The notes beneath the pieces were generated by a model. The model was not told the DNA's origin. It saw only the letters and a program-made list of their open reading frames with translations, and searched no databases. DNA of 64,000 bases from Blepharisma stoltei (taxonomy: Eukaryota > Ciliophora > Heterotrichea > Heterotrichida > Blepharismidae): assembly GCA_914767885.1 (NCBI GenBank), contig CAJZBQ010000046.1, positions 124,001 to 188,000 on the forward strand. The letters run 5' to 3'. Every line of letters begins with the position of its first letter. Positions within the stretch are counted from its first letter, which is position 1. The translations under genes were made by a program, and so were the position numbers. Of this stretch, positions 1 through 11,393 are shown in pieces.

Positions 1-205
1 ATAATAAATTCACTAAATTATCATCTATTATTAATTCCTTGCATTCACAAATTACTATAATCTCTACTATTAAGATTAGTAAGTTTAGATCAATAAAATT
101 ATACCCCTACAAAGACAACCAACAATAAACTGTCAATAATATTTTATTTTAAATTAAAAAAAATAATTCTACCCACATCTATTTTTATTCTCAAAGTTTA
201 TGATC

Positions 206-1890
206 TTATGGTTCGTAAGTTCTATCGTGTCCTCCATACCAGCCATGAAGAGCTTCGTCCATCGTCAAATCAACCTTGGCTTGATAGTCTTGCAAGATTC
301 TCATCAAATTCTGAGGGAATGACACAGGTTTTACCTTCAAGTCTTCAATTTTCAATGCGTCTTTTGATACCACGATGTCCATTTGGCTTTCTTCTACATC
401 ATTTAAGCTCATATGTCTTGAAAACCCAAACGTATGAGGCATGTATTGGATAAATTTATGGGCTTTTCTATAAGGAATTGATCTTACATTTGGTGGCTTT
501 CCAATCTTATTGTAGACGATTTCCATGATTTCTCTGTTAGAATACACATTCGGGCCACCAAGCTCATAAGTTTTTCCTATGGTTTCAGGCATTCTTAGAC
601 AGTTTATTACGCATTGTCCTATGTCCTTATAGTAAATTGGCTGTCTGAGTTCTTTCGCGTCATCAATAACCGGTAGATAATCGATCATCTGCTGAATCAG
701 TCCCATTCTAGTCACGTAGTTATCATATTCTCCAAAAATTGTAGTGGGTCTTAGAATCGTCACATTAGGGTATGCTGCTTTGACTTCTTTTTCCACAATT
801 AAATATGGCCGTCTGTCGTATGGCCGTGCAGCCTCGAACAAGTATTTAAGTATATCTGGTATGATTTTGTCAACCCAGAAATGGGTAACTATGCAAGGAA
901 GCAATTTCACCACTATGTGGAACCTTGACTTGGCTATCTATTATGACTGAATTTTACCGTTGGGAAGAGGAGCATGGAGCTAAAAATTGGTACCAGCATG
1001 GGCTATGATAGTGACTAGACCATTCAGGCAAGTTTTGCCTTTTTCTCAAGAGTCAGCCAGAAAATCCATTTTTGGACTTTCTCTAAGGCAACCTATGCTC
1101 ATATATCAACCTCAAGCAAGGATACAGAAGTTCGTAGTCTGCCAACTAAACGCTAGAGCTGCAAGGACGAGGTGTAGGAGGAAGGGCAACACTCCAGCAA
1201 TAAGGAGTCAAAAAGTAGCAATATATAGCGTTGCCATGCAAATCATTTCTCTAAGAAAATGAATCACTTGAGATTCTTAGGGACTGGATTACCAATATAA
1301 ATCAGCCTATCCCTAAATTAATTTAAGACTTCTTGTTCCCCATGCCATTTAGTTTGAAGACGTGGCGAAGTGCTTGCTGGGTCATGAAAAAAATTTATTT
1401 TTTTTATTTTTTTTCAAAAAATCATTTTTGTTGAAAAATAAAAAAATGGGTCAATGCCGACTGCTGAAAAGTGAATGAGCCTCAAAATGTCTGGATTCCT
1501 TGCACAGGCTTCTGCTATTCTTCTTGGAACTGTGACATTTGACTCATAAAGAGTATCGTAGTCTCTTATATAGTGATAGCCTCCAATTGTATTGATAACT
1601 ACATTAGCGTTTTCTAGGACTTGGTCGAGGATATCTGGGTCCTTTAAATCTAGCTGCTGTCTGAAAGAAATAAACTTGAAGTTTCCAATTCTTAAATAGT
1701 CAACCCATTTTGAAGATGTTCTGCATGGGATTAAGACTTGAGCATGGATATTGGTTAAAAGTCCTATTGCGGCTCGAGCAATTTGTGAGCTGGAGCCAAA
1801 AACGACAGCTTTGATCATGGAAGTTGAGGAGCGATCATTGACGTGGAGAATTGAGGATTTGATAGTCCTTCTCATAGCTGCTGATATCAT
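206..1890 (-). CDS. NDUFA9-like mitochondrial complex I subunit (split by an IES)
   Basis: Two reading frames form one atypical short-chain dehydrogenase/NAD(P)-binding protein resembling the 39-kDa complex I subunit NDUFA9. The N-terminal half (1890 to about 1441) begins with a basic, Ser-rich leader that could be a mitochondrial presequence. The nucleotide-binding strand VVFGSSSQIA follows, then ANVVINTIGGY. The C-terminal half (about 844 to 206) holds EKEVKAAYPNVTILRPTTIFG, the family's long Rossmann-edge region, and GGPNVYSNREIM. The halves join in frame after IES 845-1440. The usual glycine motif GATGFLG is eroded to GSSSQIA, which fits a structural subunit rather than an enzyme. Homology is recalled by eye, not searched. 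Other atypical SDRs are possible but less likely. Confidence 0.72.
845..1440. mobile_element. Long IES (about 596 bp) in the NDUFA9-like gene, with retroposon-related core
   Basis: Joining the flanking TA dinucleotides (843-844 and 1439-1440) restores an open frame from SAVGIDP into YLFEAARPYD. The inside has no extended coding frame. A GC-richer stretch at about 970-1130 shares blocks with the retroposon at 61541-62080: an ACCATTC(A/G)GGCAA block, then a CCAGAAAA...ATCCATTTTT block, then AAG/AAAGCAACC. The minus-strand 5' edge is T/A-rich. Exact TA choice is uncertain by a few bases. Confidence 0.6.
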
Positions 1891-2580
1891 TTTATATGAG
1901 AATTATAATAAGTTTATGATGATTATTAAATTTGTGGAGAATATAAGGATTTTAGATCTGGGTGAAAAGGAGTTGAAAATAAAGCAATTGAAATAAGGAA
2001 ATTAATGATCTAATAAGATAAGTTGATGATAGCAGGTCTCAATATTTTTGAAAAAATTACTATTGATTTAGACTATTTAATTCACTTATTGTAAAATAAC
2101 TCCCCCCTTTTGAAAGTGAAACGTCATATTTTTCTGTTTAATTTATTTTTGAAAAAAATTTAAATAATGCACGTAATTATAATGTATAAACATAGCGACT
2201 TGAAACCTTATCCTATTTTCATATATAATAGCTAGCCATTATGATGTTTTTATTCATTGTAATTAGGTACATCAATTTTTAATTTTAATTTTACGAAAAA
2301 TTAATCAAACAAATAATCAATTCAGTGTGCCAATTGTACTTCTTACATTAATTTAGTAAAAAATATATTTTCACCAATATAATATCCAATTGAAAATTAA
2401 CCAAATTTAAATGCGTTAATTTACCCAAAGTGGAAAATTGTCTAATATATTCTTCAAATTTAAAAGGAGGGAGAGAAAGAAACTATTTTAAAAGCTCTTT
2501 TGAATTTCTAAATTTTCATACAATTAGATTGGCTTATACTTTGCATTTATAGTCTCTACTTTCAACTGCTGTTTTACAAA
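1891..2580. other. AT-rich intergenic region
   Basis: No conserved coding frame is seen. It holds the probable decayed MITE at about 2098-2480 and probably the upstream region of the NDUFA9-like gene. Confidence 0.5.
2098..2480. mobile_element. Possible decayed MITE
   Basis: The left end reads TAACTCCCCCCTTTTGAAAG. The right end, TTTAAAAGGAGGGAGAG, is an imperfect inverted match. The right-hand TA is not clear, so the element may have lost one end. Confidence 0.35.
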
Positions 2581-3139
2581 ATAGCCCTATATGCTACCCC
2601 ACGAAGTAGCAGATGGCTTCTACCTTTGGATGATCTGGGGACGAAGTTCTAGATTTCTTGGTAGAGATTTCCTTAAGATTAACCCATTCATATTTTGCTG
2701 GAACCTCTTTCCAACCCAAGCCATCAGCCATGCTAAGCCAACCCTGAAAAATCCTGTCTTATTGCTCTTTCTATCAGTCCTCTTAAGCTGGAGAGACTTG
2801 AATCCTAAAGAGCTACCTTTTCTTTATGCCCTCCAAACGAAAAACTTAACTGATTTATGTCATTTATGACAGGCTCTCATTAGTCTGAAAGTTAAGTTGC
2901 CCTGATTCTATTAGAAAACTATATCTGGGCTGCTAATAAAAAATATGCTAAAGCAGCCTATCAAGTCATGCTACTCACTGATGCTGTGCTGAGATTCTCA
3001 TGAAGCTTGCCAGCCTTAGTCAGCTCTTTGCCTTAAAACATTACGTTCAGACACACTTTAGGGCACTAGCCGCTGAGAGCGCAGGCCACCGTCTATTTTA
3101 TGTATTAATTTTCATATACTTAATATTTCATAAATAATC
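2581..3139. other. Unexplained GC-richer block
   Basis: Compared with the AT-rich flanks, about 2590-3105 is relatively GC-rich and has long-word composition more like the retroposon fragments elsewhere in the window. The plus-strand frame at 2591-2869 matches no family I know. I cannot say whether this is a decayed element or a small gene. Confidence 0.3.
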
Positions 3140-6100
3140 ATGACAGACCGTTTACCAGGCAAGTACCTTGAAAGACTTCACACAAAGCCTTGATTTCACA
3201 GCGGTCATGTCCCTGAAATTAAATACTCCTACAGTGTTTCAGGCCTCACACCGTCTCACTATCCTATTAAACCAAGATCAAGGCCTCCAGGTGCTTCAGC
3301 TGAAAAAGACCCAAGAACTCCTAAAAAAGTTTTTCCAAACGCTGATGACCCAAAACCTCCTATCAATTTTCGTGAGTTTCGTGAATACTCTTTTCTTACT
3401 CCTTATTAAAAAAATAAAAAATATTCTTTAAATAAATAATTTATATTAAAACCAATTTTTTTAAAAAATTCATAAAAATAAATTTTTAGATATAAAAATT
3501 AGAGAAAATGAAGTAATTGTAACTATCGAGCATTGTGACAACTGTGAATCACACTTAGAGACAACAAGGCATGACCCTGCGAAATATTCAAGTTTTGCAC
3601 AATCTATCAAAGCAGGAGTCTTATCGAGATTCCCAATGGTAAAAGTCCTTATAAAGCCAATCTCAAAATGTGATGAAAATACAACAAATCAAAGAATGGG
3701 AGCTTTTGAGGTGCAAATCTGCAGTAAAATAAAAGGGATTATTAAAAAAGATTCACTTCACTCAAAACTTGCGACTAGAAAGTGGCCTGATATCAGAGAA
3801 GTCATAGGGAAAATGGCAAGTTACTTGCCAACTTGTCAGTTATTTGTGACTATTTATGATTACAGTGACCAAGAAAAAATTCTTAAAAGTTATTAAGTTT
3901 CTGACCATTGTCTTGGCTTCATTGGGATGGATCTCCACATATACTCCTGAATGTGTAATGGTATTTAGCCATATCCTTTTGAATTTCGCCAACAACTAAC
4001 CGCCCCAGAAATTAACCCTCTAGGGCAGAGCCATCTTTAGAGAGTTTTTGATGATATAGGAAAATCGGTCTATCCTAAGCAGAAACAAAGCTAAGGACCT
4101 TCTGTAGCGAAGATGGTCACCTTAGTCCCTCAGAACTGCCTGAAAAAAGCCTAGGTATCTTCTTCAGTCATCGTTTTTTTTAAATTCTTAAAAGGAATCA
4201 AAGTAATCGTCAGACCTAAAGCACTCCCGATAGCAATCCCATCAAGATCAAGGCCAAAAAGCGCCAACTTTTCCACCATTCGGCCTCAATCAGCAGGGGG
4301 TGCATCTGTCAGATTTTCCTCAAGAAAAAATTCTCGGCCTACCTCTCACATCAGTTCTAAGCCCAAACCTTCTGAATCTATATCCTACGAAAGAACTACA
4401 GACCGTGACGGTTCCTGCTTATTTGCCAATATTCCTCTGGACATCTACGAAATTGAGGTGGTCGAAACCAAAGAATTCAAAGGCGCCACCAAGCTTTTCA
4501 ATACTTTTGAAGAGCCTTTACAAAATTCTAGCCTAAATGTATATATAGCTGTCCAGTCAAGAGAAATTTCTTCTATAAAAATCGTGCTAAAAGACCCAGA
4601 ACTGAGGACAGAAATTGCAGGGGCAATGGTCAGGATTTCTAGAGGGACTGGAGAAATGTACTTTGTGCCAGAAATGAATAGAGGGGTATATGAGCTATCA
4701 ATTCCTAAAGGAAATTATGATTTAAGCATCCAAGCAGAAGGGTATCAAGAAATCGTCAAAAGTTTGCAGGCAAATCAGGCTGAAATTGTGCTGACAGAGC
4801 TTATGAGATCGAGAGAAAGCAGAGAAGTCCAGGTCATGACTTATGATGGGCTAAGTGGGGAGCCTTTAGGGTCAGTTTATTTAGAGCTAAAAATTAATCA
4901 AAATAGCTCACCTTTGGAAGGCTTGGCCAAGCAAGGGACTTATACGTATATTCTAGATGAAGTAGGGATATTTACGATATTAGCTTCAAAACAGGGATAT
5001 ATGGATGCTACAGTCACTCTGAAGGTGGCCACAAAAGGAAATACATTCAGCAAGTTTATTTTATCAAAAATATTAATTATTTTTAAAAAAAATCATATAT
5101 AAGCTTATGAATTATACTATAATTGCAATAGGATTAATCCCAATGCCAAGACCAGAGCTTTCTTATATAGTATTTTCATGGACTCGCTGCAGCGACGATT
5201 TAGAAATTGAGGCTATAGGAGACAATATACTTTTATCTTTGCGGTCACCTAATGGAAAAGGCTGCCAATTTATTGATATGCTAAAATCTCATGGAATCGC
5301 GACTATTTGTCTGACCCCAGAATGTGATAATTTAAGAATTGTCGCCAAATTGCTATCAAAAGAGTTGCTAGAAGGAAAAGATAATGATAAGTCGCCATTA
5401 TTAAGTTCTGGGTTTAGCGTGAATTATTATACAAAGCAGAGACAAGAGTCTAATATAATACCAAGCCATGGCAGAGGAGGCTGGTGGGATATTGGAGTTT
5501 ATCCTATGTTTTTTGTATTTAAAAATAAATGATTTTATTATAAAAATAATTGAAAAATATATGAAAAAGAATATATGAAAGAAAAAAGTGATTTTATAGA
5601 AACCAATGTAATTTCTGATGAAAAACTTACACATTGGGGAGACTTTTTTTCTGCATTTTATGAAATCATAAACTTAGCTCAGAGCTCTGATTCGATACCT
5701 GCAGTTTTTGGATTTGACCAAAGTGGAGTCACAAAGCAGACGGAATATGGAAGAGATAAATTTGTGTCACCTGAAATTGTTAGGAAAATTTTGGCATCAG
5801 TGTGCAATGAAGACGAGCTTCAATATGCAATGAAAAGTTTAATCACACCTAATGGAGTCAGTTTGGCACAGATTAAAAAAAGATATGAAAAAAATAGAAA
5901 ATTCCAGCTGCAAAAACTGTCAAGATTTCAATCAATTGATACGTATGCCAGATTTCTAGGGATGGATCCAATTGAAGATAAAGAGTACTATTGGATTGCA
6001 GAAGAAGCTTTGCATTCAAATTTGCCTGAAGGATGGGAAGTTTTAGTTGATAATAAAGGATCAATTAAATATAGACATAGCCCATCTGGACAGATAACCT

Positions 6101-7010
6101 CAGACCATCCAAATCCTAAGGACGAATTTTATAGAAATAAATTTTTGGAAGAAAAACAAAAAGCTTCTAAAGAAATATGGTAAATTATACTGAATTAGGA
6201 CTGATAAACCTTTAAGCAGCCCTAATGCCCTAGCTTTAGTTAATAAATATAGAAATTAGCAGCAAAGAAATATCAAAAGCTTCAGAAGAAAGGCCAAGTT
6301 CTATTGAAAGGTCCAGATCTGAAGAAAGAAAATCAAGCCATGAAGAAAAACACTCAAGCAGCAGTGGTGAAGAAGGAGAAGGAAATGTCCAAGAATTCAT
6401 GGAGGTTGTTAACAAGCAGTGTAAAGAATTAACTGAGCTCGTAGAAGAAAAAATGAATCAAGCTGTTCAGGCAGGAATTGACATCGATATTGAGACTAAA
6501 GGAGCTTTATTAGAAAAAATTGTAGAATATGCAGAAAATTTAGAAAAATTAAAATCAGAAATTGATGATAAAGAAGCCTTGGATTTTGTGAATAATTGGA
6601 TTTTGGCATTTGGAAAAATGCATAGAAGTTTGATGGAGTTTCATGTAGAAGTAAGAGCTGTGGAAGAAAGCAAGGAAGAAGTAAAGAAAGACAAAAAAGA
6701 CAAAAAGGATAAAAAGGATAAAAAAGACAAGAAAGACAAAAAAGATAAAAAAGATAAGAAGGACAAAAACGATAAAAAAGATAAAAAAGACAAAATAGAC
6801 AAAAAAGATAAAAAAGAAAAGAAAGAGAAAAAGAAAGAAAAAAAGAAAGATAAGAAGAAGCATAGCAGAAGTTCTAGTAGCTCTAGTAGCTCTAGCAGCT
6901 CTAGTAGTTCAAGTAGCTCAAGCAGCTCTAAATCTAATTCTCCTAAAGAAGAATCTCGATATGAAAATGAGCAGTTTGATGAAAGCTACAATGAAGAGAG
7001 ATCTGTTTAG
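3140..7010 (+). CDS. Mosaic WW-domain protein with CxxC thioredoxin-like and carboxypeptidase-regulatory-like domains
   Basis: One gene is assembled across at least four IESs (3399-3492, 3886-4182, 5064-5130, 6178-6251). Domains in order: a Pro-rich N-terminus in which TGA encodes Trp (KPWFHSG); a SelW/Rdx-like thioredoxin fold with EHCDNCESH; a disordered Arg/Ser/Pro segment; two carboxypeptidase-regulatory-like beta-sandwich repeats (IAGAMVRI..., SIPKGNYDLSIQAEGY); a globular region ending GGWWDIGVYP; a segment like the CEP164 N-terminus (YARFLGMDP, then LPEGWEVLVDNKGSIKYRH, a WW domain); a coiled coil; about 30 copies of a Lys-Lys-Asp motif; poly-Ser; and an acidic end. CEP164-like WW domains are known from basal-body appendage proteins, so a ciliary role is inferred. 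The CxxC-plus-WW combination is not one I recognise. Confidence 0.6.
3399..3492. other. IES, 94 bp
   Basis: TA-bounded, in the mosaic WW gene. Removal joins EYSFL to IKIRENEV and bypasses an in-frame TAA at 3407. Confidence 0.65.
3886..4182. other. IES, about 297 bp
   Basis: Separates DQEKILK from the FLKGIKVIVRP frame. The inside has stops in all relevant frames and is GC-richer than the short IESs. Near-identical ATTCTTAAAAG words lie at both edges. Confidence 0.5.
5064..5130. other. IES, about 67 bp
   Basis: Links the carboxypeptidase-regulatory-like region (frame ending near 5063) to GLIPMPRPELSY. Several TA pairs satisfy the frame; this one gives a typical length. Confidence 0.5.
6178..6251. 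other. IES, 74 bp
   Basis: TA-bounded. It removes the TAA at 6181 and joins QKASKEI to EISSKEISKASEE in frame. Confidence 0.65.
6690..6950 (+). repeat. Lys/Asp codon repeat and poly-Ser tract
   Basis: The first part is a run of AAA/AAG and GAC/GAT codons giving repeated KKD. It passes into KKEK and then about 21 Ser codons mixing AGC, AGT, TCT and TCA. Mixed synonymous codons mean the peptide, rather than the DNA repeat, has been kept. Confidence 0.85.
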
Positions 7011-7253
7011 CCTAAAGTTATTTAAAACCCTTTTCAATTATAATTTGTTTAAAATATCAATAGTTTCAGTCACTCCCAATTTTAAATTGGAGCAATATCA
7101 GTAAAATTTGCATTTTTGCAGAATTTAAAAATTTTATGAAAAAGTGATTATAATGCTATATAAGCATTTTTCGCACAGAATCGGTTAATTTTTCCATAAA
7201 AATAAATTAAAAAAAAAGTATTGTGCTCGATTTATTTTTTTTTTAAAAAAAAT

Positions 7254-7308
7254 TAGCCCCTTTAAATTGGAGCAAGGAGTTTTTGCTTCAATTTGAAAGG
7301 GGGAGCTA
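7254..7308. mobile_element. Short hairpin MITE, 55 bp
   Basis: TA-flanked near-perfect inverted repeat: TAGCCCC TTTAAATTGGAGCAA on the left and TTGCTTCAATTTGAAAGGGGGAGCTA on the right, read in two pieces. It covers the apparent 3' end of the DUF4378-like gene, so that gene's true C-terminus depends on whether the element is excised. Confidence 0.6.
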
Positions 7309-10300
7309 GTAAATGCTCTAATACGATATCTCCTAGGTCCAACTTCAGCTGTGTTTCTTCGAACTCGTAATTAGCCCATATCTGATCTTTTTCTAAAATA
7401 TCTTCAGCAAGCACAACTCCTAGTTTTTCTTCTCTGTCTTGCTGCAAAAGTACCTCATCTACCATTCCATTAGACATTACCATATGATCTTTTGGTACTG
7501 TGCCAATCCCGGATTGTGAAAAATCAACAATTTTGCTTGTGATTTCTTTGAAAATATTTTCTATATTAACATCTGGGTACTTTGTGTATCTATTTGTATT
7601 GCTCCATGGCATAGGAAAACAGTTTGTTCCATATGGTCTATAATTTTGTAATAATTCATTTACATTATCAAAAATCATTCGATTATGAATATGCTCTGAC
7701 TCTGTTATCACATGCAAAATATGAGGCGACAAATTTGCTCTCGCAGAGATTTCTCCTCTATTTTGTTCAATTCTTATATACATCCCTAAATCTAATATTG
7801 ACGTATTAGGAATTTTTTCAAGCTCAATAAAAGTCCCTATTTCAGTATCCTGCATTTTTGCAAGCATCGCAAGTGGGTTTCTTTTTAATGGACTTTTTAA
7901 AGAATTTAAAATATCTCTAGGAGAATTTTTAATTGCATTAAAAAGCTCAGCTAAATATTTGCATAATGCTTCATTGTTTATTTGTGTAAGATGCTCAGTT
8001 GAGGATGAAATTGACGGTAGAGGCAGGTCAGAGACTTTTATTAAGTCTAATAAAGGAATAGCTCGGCTTTCTTTATTATGAAAATCTAGTAAATCTTGGA
8101 AAACTACTAAATCAGCTGATTTTTCCGAAAATATAATGTTTTTTAGGATTTTAATAAAAATATTTTTTAAATAAAGGGGTAAATAAATTTCTTCAATGAC
8201 TTTTTCAATCATTATTTGTTCAAAGTTATTATCCTTATAGCGTCTGCACCGCTATGGATTGCCTTGGCGAGGGTTCTCCGCAGCAACTTGGAGCTCAGGC
8301 GAGTCACCTAAAGGTGGCAAGTCAACTCCAAGTTGACAAATCCTTGCAAAAGTGGGCGCTTTTGTCAACTTGGTGTTGGCTTGTCACCTTAGTGTTGACT
8401 TGCCACCTTTAGGTGATTCACCAGAGTCCAAGCTGCTGCGGAGAATCCTCACCAAGGCAATCCATAGCGGTGCAGACGCTATATCTGGAGATTTTGGAAA
8501 CCCATTTGCAGGAGTTGTAGGGGTTATATCGTCATCACTGCTGTCATAGCCTTGTAAAGGAGCACTAGGCCGAACTGGAATTAAATCAGGAGTATTAGTA
8601 GGACTGTCAACTTTATCAAATTCAAAACACACAAGTCTTGGAGGTGGCATTGGGCATTCTTTAACTAAATTTTTTTCTAATGAATCCTCAGTCTTTATTG
8701 GCTTTTCCGGGCTTTGTTTTCGCTTATTTGGGTTAAATGGAGGAATTTCAGGCAATAGTGCAAATTTTGGTGGTGTTTTGTATAACGGAGAATCAAAGGT
8801 AACAGTAACCACATGCAAATCTTGTGGCTTTCCATCAGGCTTTTTTGGTGTTATTATTGCTTCAGGAAATTCAATAGAATCAATATTTTTGCTTTCTGGG
8901 CTTTGGATCGGTGACCATTGTTTTGATAAATTGAGCTTTGTTTTGATTGACTTATTATTTTCTAAAAATTTAAGTTTTTTCTCTTTCGGCATTTCTACTT
9001 GACTAATATTGGCAACTAATTTTGGCCTATCTTCTTCTGGCATCAATATAAAATCTTTTTCATCTTCATATAAAAAGGCTTCTAATAGCTCATTTTTGGT
9101 TTTAGATAATTCTTCATCAAGTTCTTTTTCTAGCTCTTGCTCTTCATTATATGACAAATCTTCAAGTAGGGCAGATTGAATATCAATAGTATCCCCATTA
9201 TGAAAATGATTGCAAAAAAAATTTTTTTTTATATTATAAATTATGAGCTATACTTATGGTATAGATTTTTCTAAAATATTTTCAACTTTTAGATATGTGC
9301 GGTTTATCACTTCTTTTAAAAGACTTTCTAAGGATTCAGCATTATAAGTTCTTTGCGTTAATTGTCGTAAAGAAAGAAGCTCTTGCTGACGAAGAGTGTC
9401 AAGGATTTCTAAGTTTGTTTCTTGCCATATAAGCTGCTCTTTAAGGACTTTGCGATATTCTGGGTCTTTTTGTTTATTTTCGCAGCTAATTGAAGAGATG
9501 TTTTGAATTTCTTTTATTGGAGTGATGCTTGTTGGCAATTTTTCGTTTTTTATTATTTCTTTTGGCACATCGTCAATAATTTCTATACTTATTTCTTTAT
9601 CATCTATAACTGCTGCCTTTTCTTCTATTATCGGCTTTGATATAATGGTATTTTCACTTATGTCTATAATGAAATTTTCTTTTATTTTTTCTTGTGTTTT
9701 TTTATTTATTTCGTCTTCATTTAATTTTTTATTTTTTCTTGCCAAGTATCCTCTTACGGCTGACTGGATATTGACTAGGGATTTTTGCTCATTTATTAGT
9801 TGTTTTTGCATTGATGAATAATTTGTGCTATTGAATGGAAAATCTGTATCTGTGGTCTGGGATATAGGAGAAATATCTATTTTTATATCAGGAATTATAT
9901 CACTCAGTTTATTTTCGGTTAAATTTTCACTTTTTCTATGGGATTTCTTGGATTTTGACCCTTTTGAGGTCCTATTGCTTTTGCTTTCATATTGACTTAT
10001 TAGCTCAGATTTCCTAGCACTTGCTAACCTTTTGATATTTTCAGCTTTTACCCTTAATAAATCAAGCTCTTTTAGCTCTTTTTTCAGCTCATTTTTACTT
10101 TTTATGGTTGATCTAGCTGATTTTGTAACATCTGATCGCTTTGATAAGATGATTTCTTGAGTAGAATTCAAGCTTTTGCAATAGCAAATATCATCATTTA
10201 GCTTTTCAAGCCGAAATTTTGCTTTATCAGCAGAATTAGTTCTAGTCTTAGTAGAAATCTCTTTTATTCTTCGCTCTATATCACAGCTGAGCACTCTTCC

Positions 10301-11090
10301 TGACCCTTTCCAAGCATTTTTTGGCTTGAATTTTTTTTGCTTGAATTTTAATATTTTTTATTAAATTGATTTTTATTTTTAATTTGGAGAAATAAATATA
10401 AATTTTAATACAGATTAGGAGACTATAAATTATCCATTCTAATTTGGCTGTTTTGGTAACTCAATTCTTCTTTTCTTTTGTCGAAAAAGTCTTTAAGCTC
10501 TGCTTCTTCTTTTTCTTTCTGGATTCTATTTGCTTTCGCCTTTTTAAGAGTTTGGCTTACAAGCTTTTCTACTGTCAGTGGAGGTTTTTTTGATGAGTTT
10601 TTTGGCTTTTTTGGTTTTTTGGAAATTTCTTTTTCAGGCATTGCATTTTGTTCTTTGAAATTTATGGGCTGACTATATGATAAACTTGATTTGTGGCTAT
10701 TTAATTCCTTTTTGACTAGGAAATTGCTTGGCTTTTTCAGCTTTTTAGAAATCGATTGGGAGCCTGATTTATTTTTCAGTGAAACTTTATTCTACTGTAC
10801 ATAAGCTTCATATTTTTAATTTAAAATTAAATTTTAATATAATTCAATAGAAAAATTTTACAATTTTTGCTTGAATTTCTTGATACTATCTTATTTTTTG
10901 GCAAATTTTCTGGTTCTTTCCCAATTGATTTTTCAATTTTTGTTTGTGAAAGAATTTTTCTGCCTGTGATTGAAACTTTTGGGGTTTGTAAGAATGATTG
11001 AATATCATTGCTAATATCAAAAAATAGGCTAGACTCATCTATAAGCGAAGGGTTCTCATCTTTAATCTTCCAACTGAACTTATTTGCCAT
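7262..11090 (-). CDS. DUF4378-like cytoskeletal/centrosomal protein, copy 1
   Basis: Starts at MANKFSW (11090) and continues through four short IESs and one palindromic IES. The N-terminal half is basic and disordered with coiled coils and one IQ-like motif (IQSAVRGYLARKNKK near 9760). The middle has acidic and Pro-rich stretches. The C-terminal third fits the DUF4378 pattern seen in plant TRM and animal CEP350-type proteins: HNRMIFDNVNELLQNY, MPWSN, then DQIWANYEFEETQLKLDL. A paralogue at 38457-41839 has the same C-terminal order. A microtubule or basal-body role is inferred from the family. The last residues are uncertain because of the hairpin at 7254-7308. Confidence 0.6.
8238..8483. mobile_element. 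Palindromic TATAG MITE as IES, 246 bp
   Basis: The arms run from TATAGCGTCTGCACCGCTATG to the reverse complement at the far end (CGCTATA), about 100 bp each with mismatches, around a central spacer. Removal between the TAs joins GFPKSPD to KDNNFEQIMIEK in frame in the DUF4378-like gene. Confidence 0.8.
9192..9263. other. IES, 72 bp
   Basis: Removal joins ENILEKS to TIDIQSALLEDL and bypasses TAA. TA at both edges. Confidence 0.6.
10351..10427. other. IES, 77 bp
   Basis: Removal joins SQIRMDNL to KFKQKKFKPKNAW in frame. TA at both edges, very AT-rich inside. Confidence 0.6.
10790..10860. other. IES, 71 bp
   Basis: Removal joins NSSKNCK to VSLKNKSG in frame. TA at both edges. Confidence 0.6.
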
Positions 11091-11393
11091 TTAGTTAATT
11101 TAACTACCATATTGGCAAATGACAAAAACTAATCCTTCTATGGATTTAAACCTTTTTGGTTTATAATGAATTAGCTCTAATAAATTAAAAGATTTAATAA
11201 TAACGCAAAATTTATTATTTTAATATATCATAAAAATATTAATTCAAAAATTAGCATTTTCTATAAATTGAAATCATTATTTATAAGTTAAAATATAACT
11301 AAAATTGTGTTAGAATAATTATAGCTAGGAGTCATAAGACTCCTCAATAATATAGCTGAGTTAATATATGCTAAAATTTTACTTAAAACTAAA

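Noticed and set aside
5533-5580. An IES between KNK and the next Met in the mosaic WW gene
   Set aside because: With TGA as Trp the frame is already continuous, so no removal is required. An IES of a length divisible by three cannot be excluded.
6555-6863. Minus-strand Phe/Leu-rich reading frame
   Set aside because: Antisense shadow of the Lys/Asp repeat.
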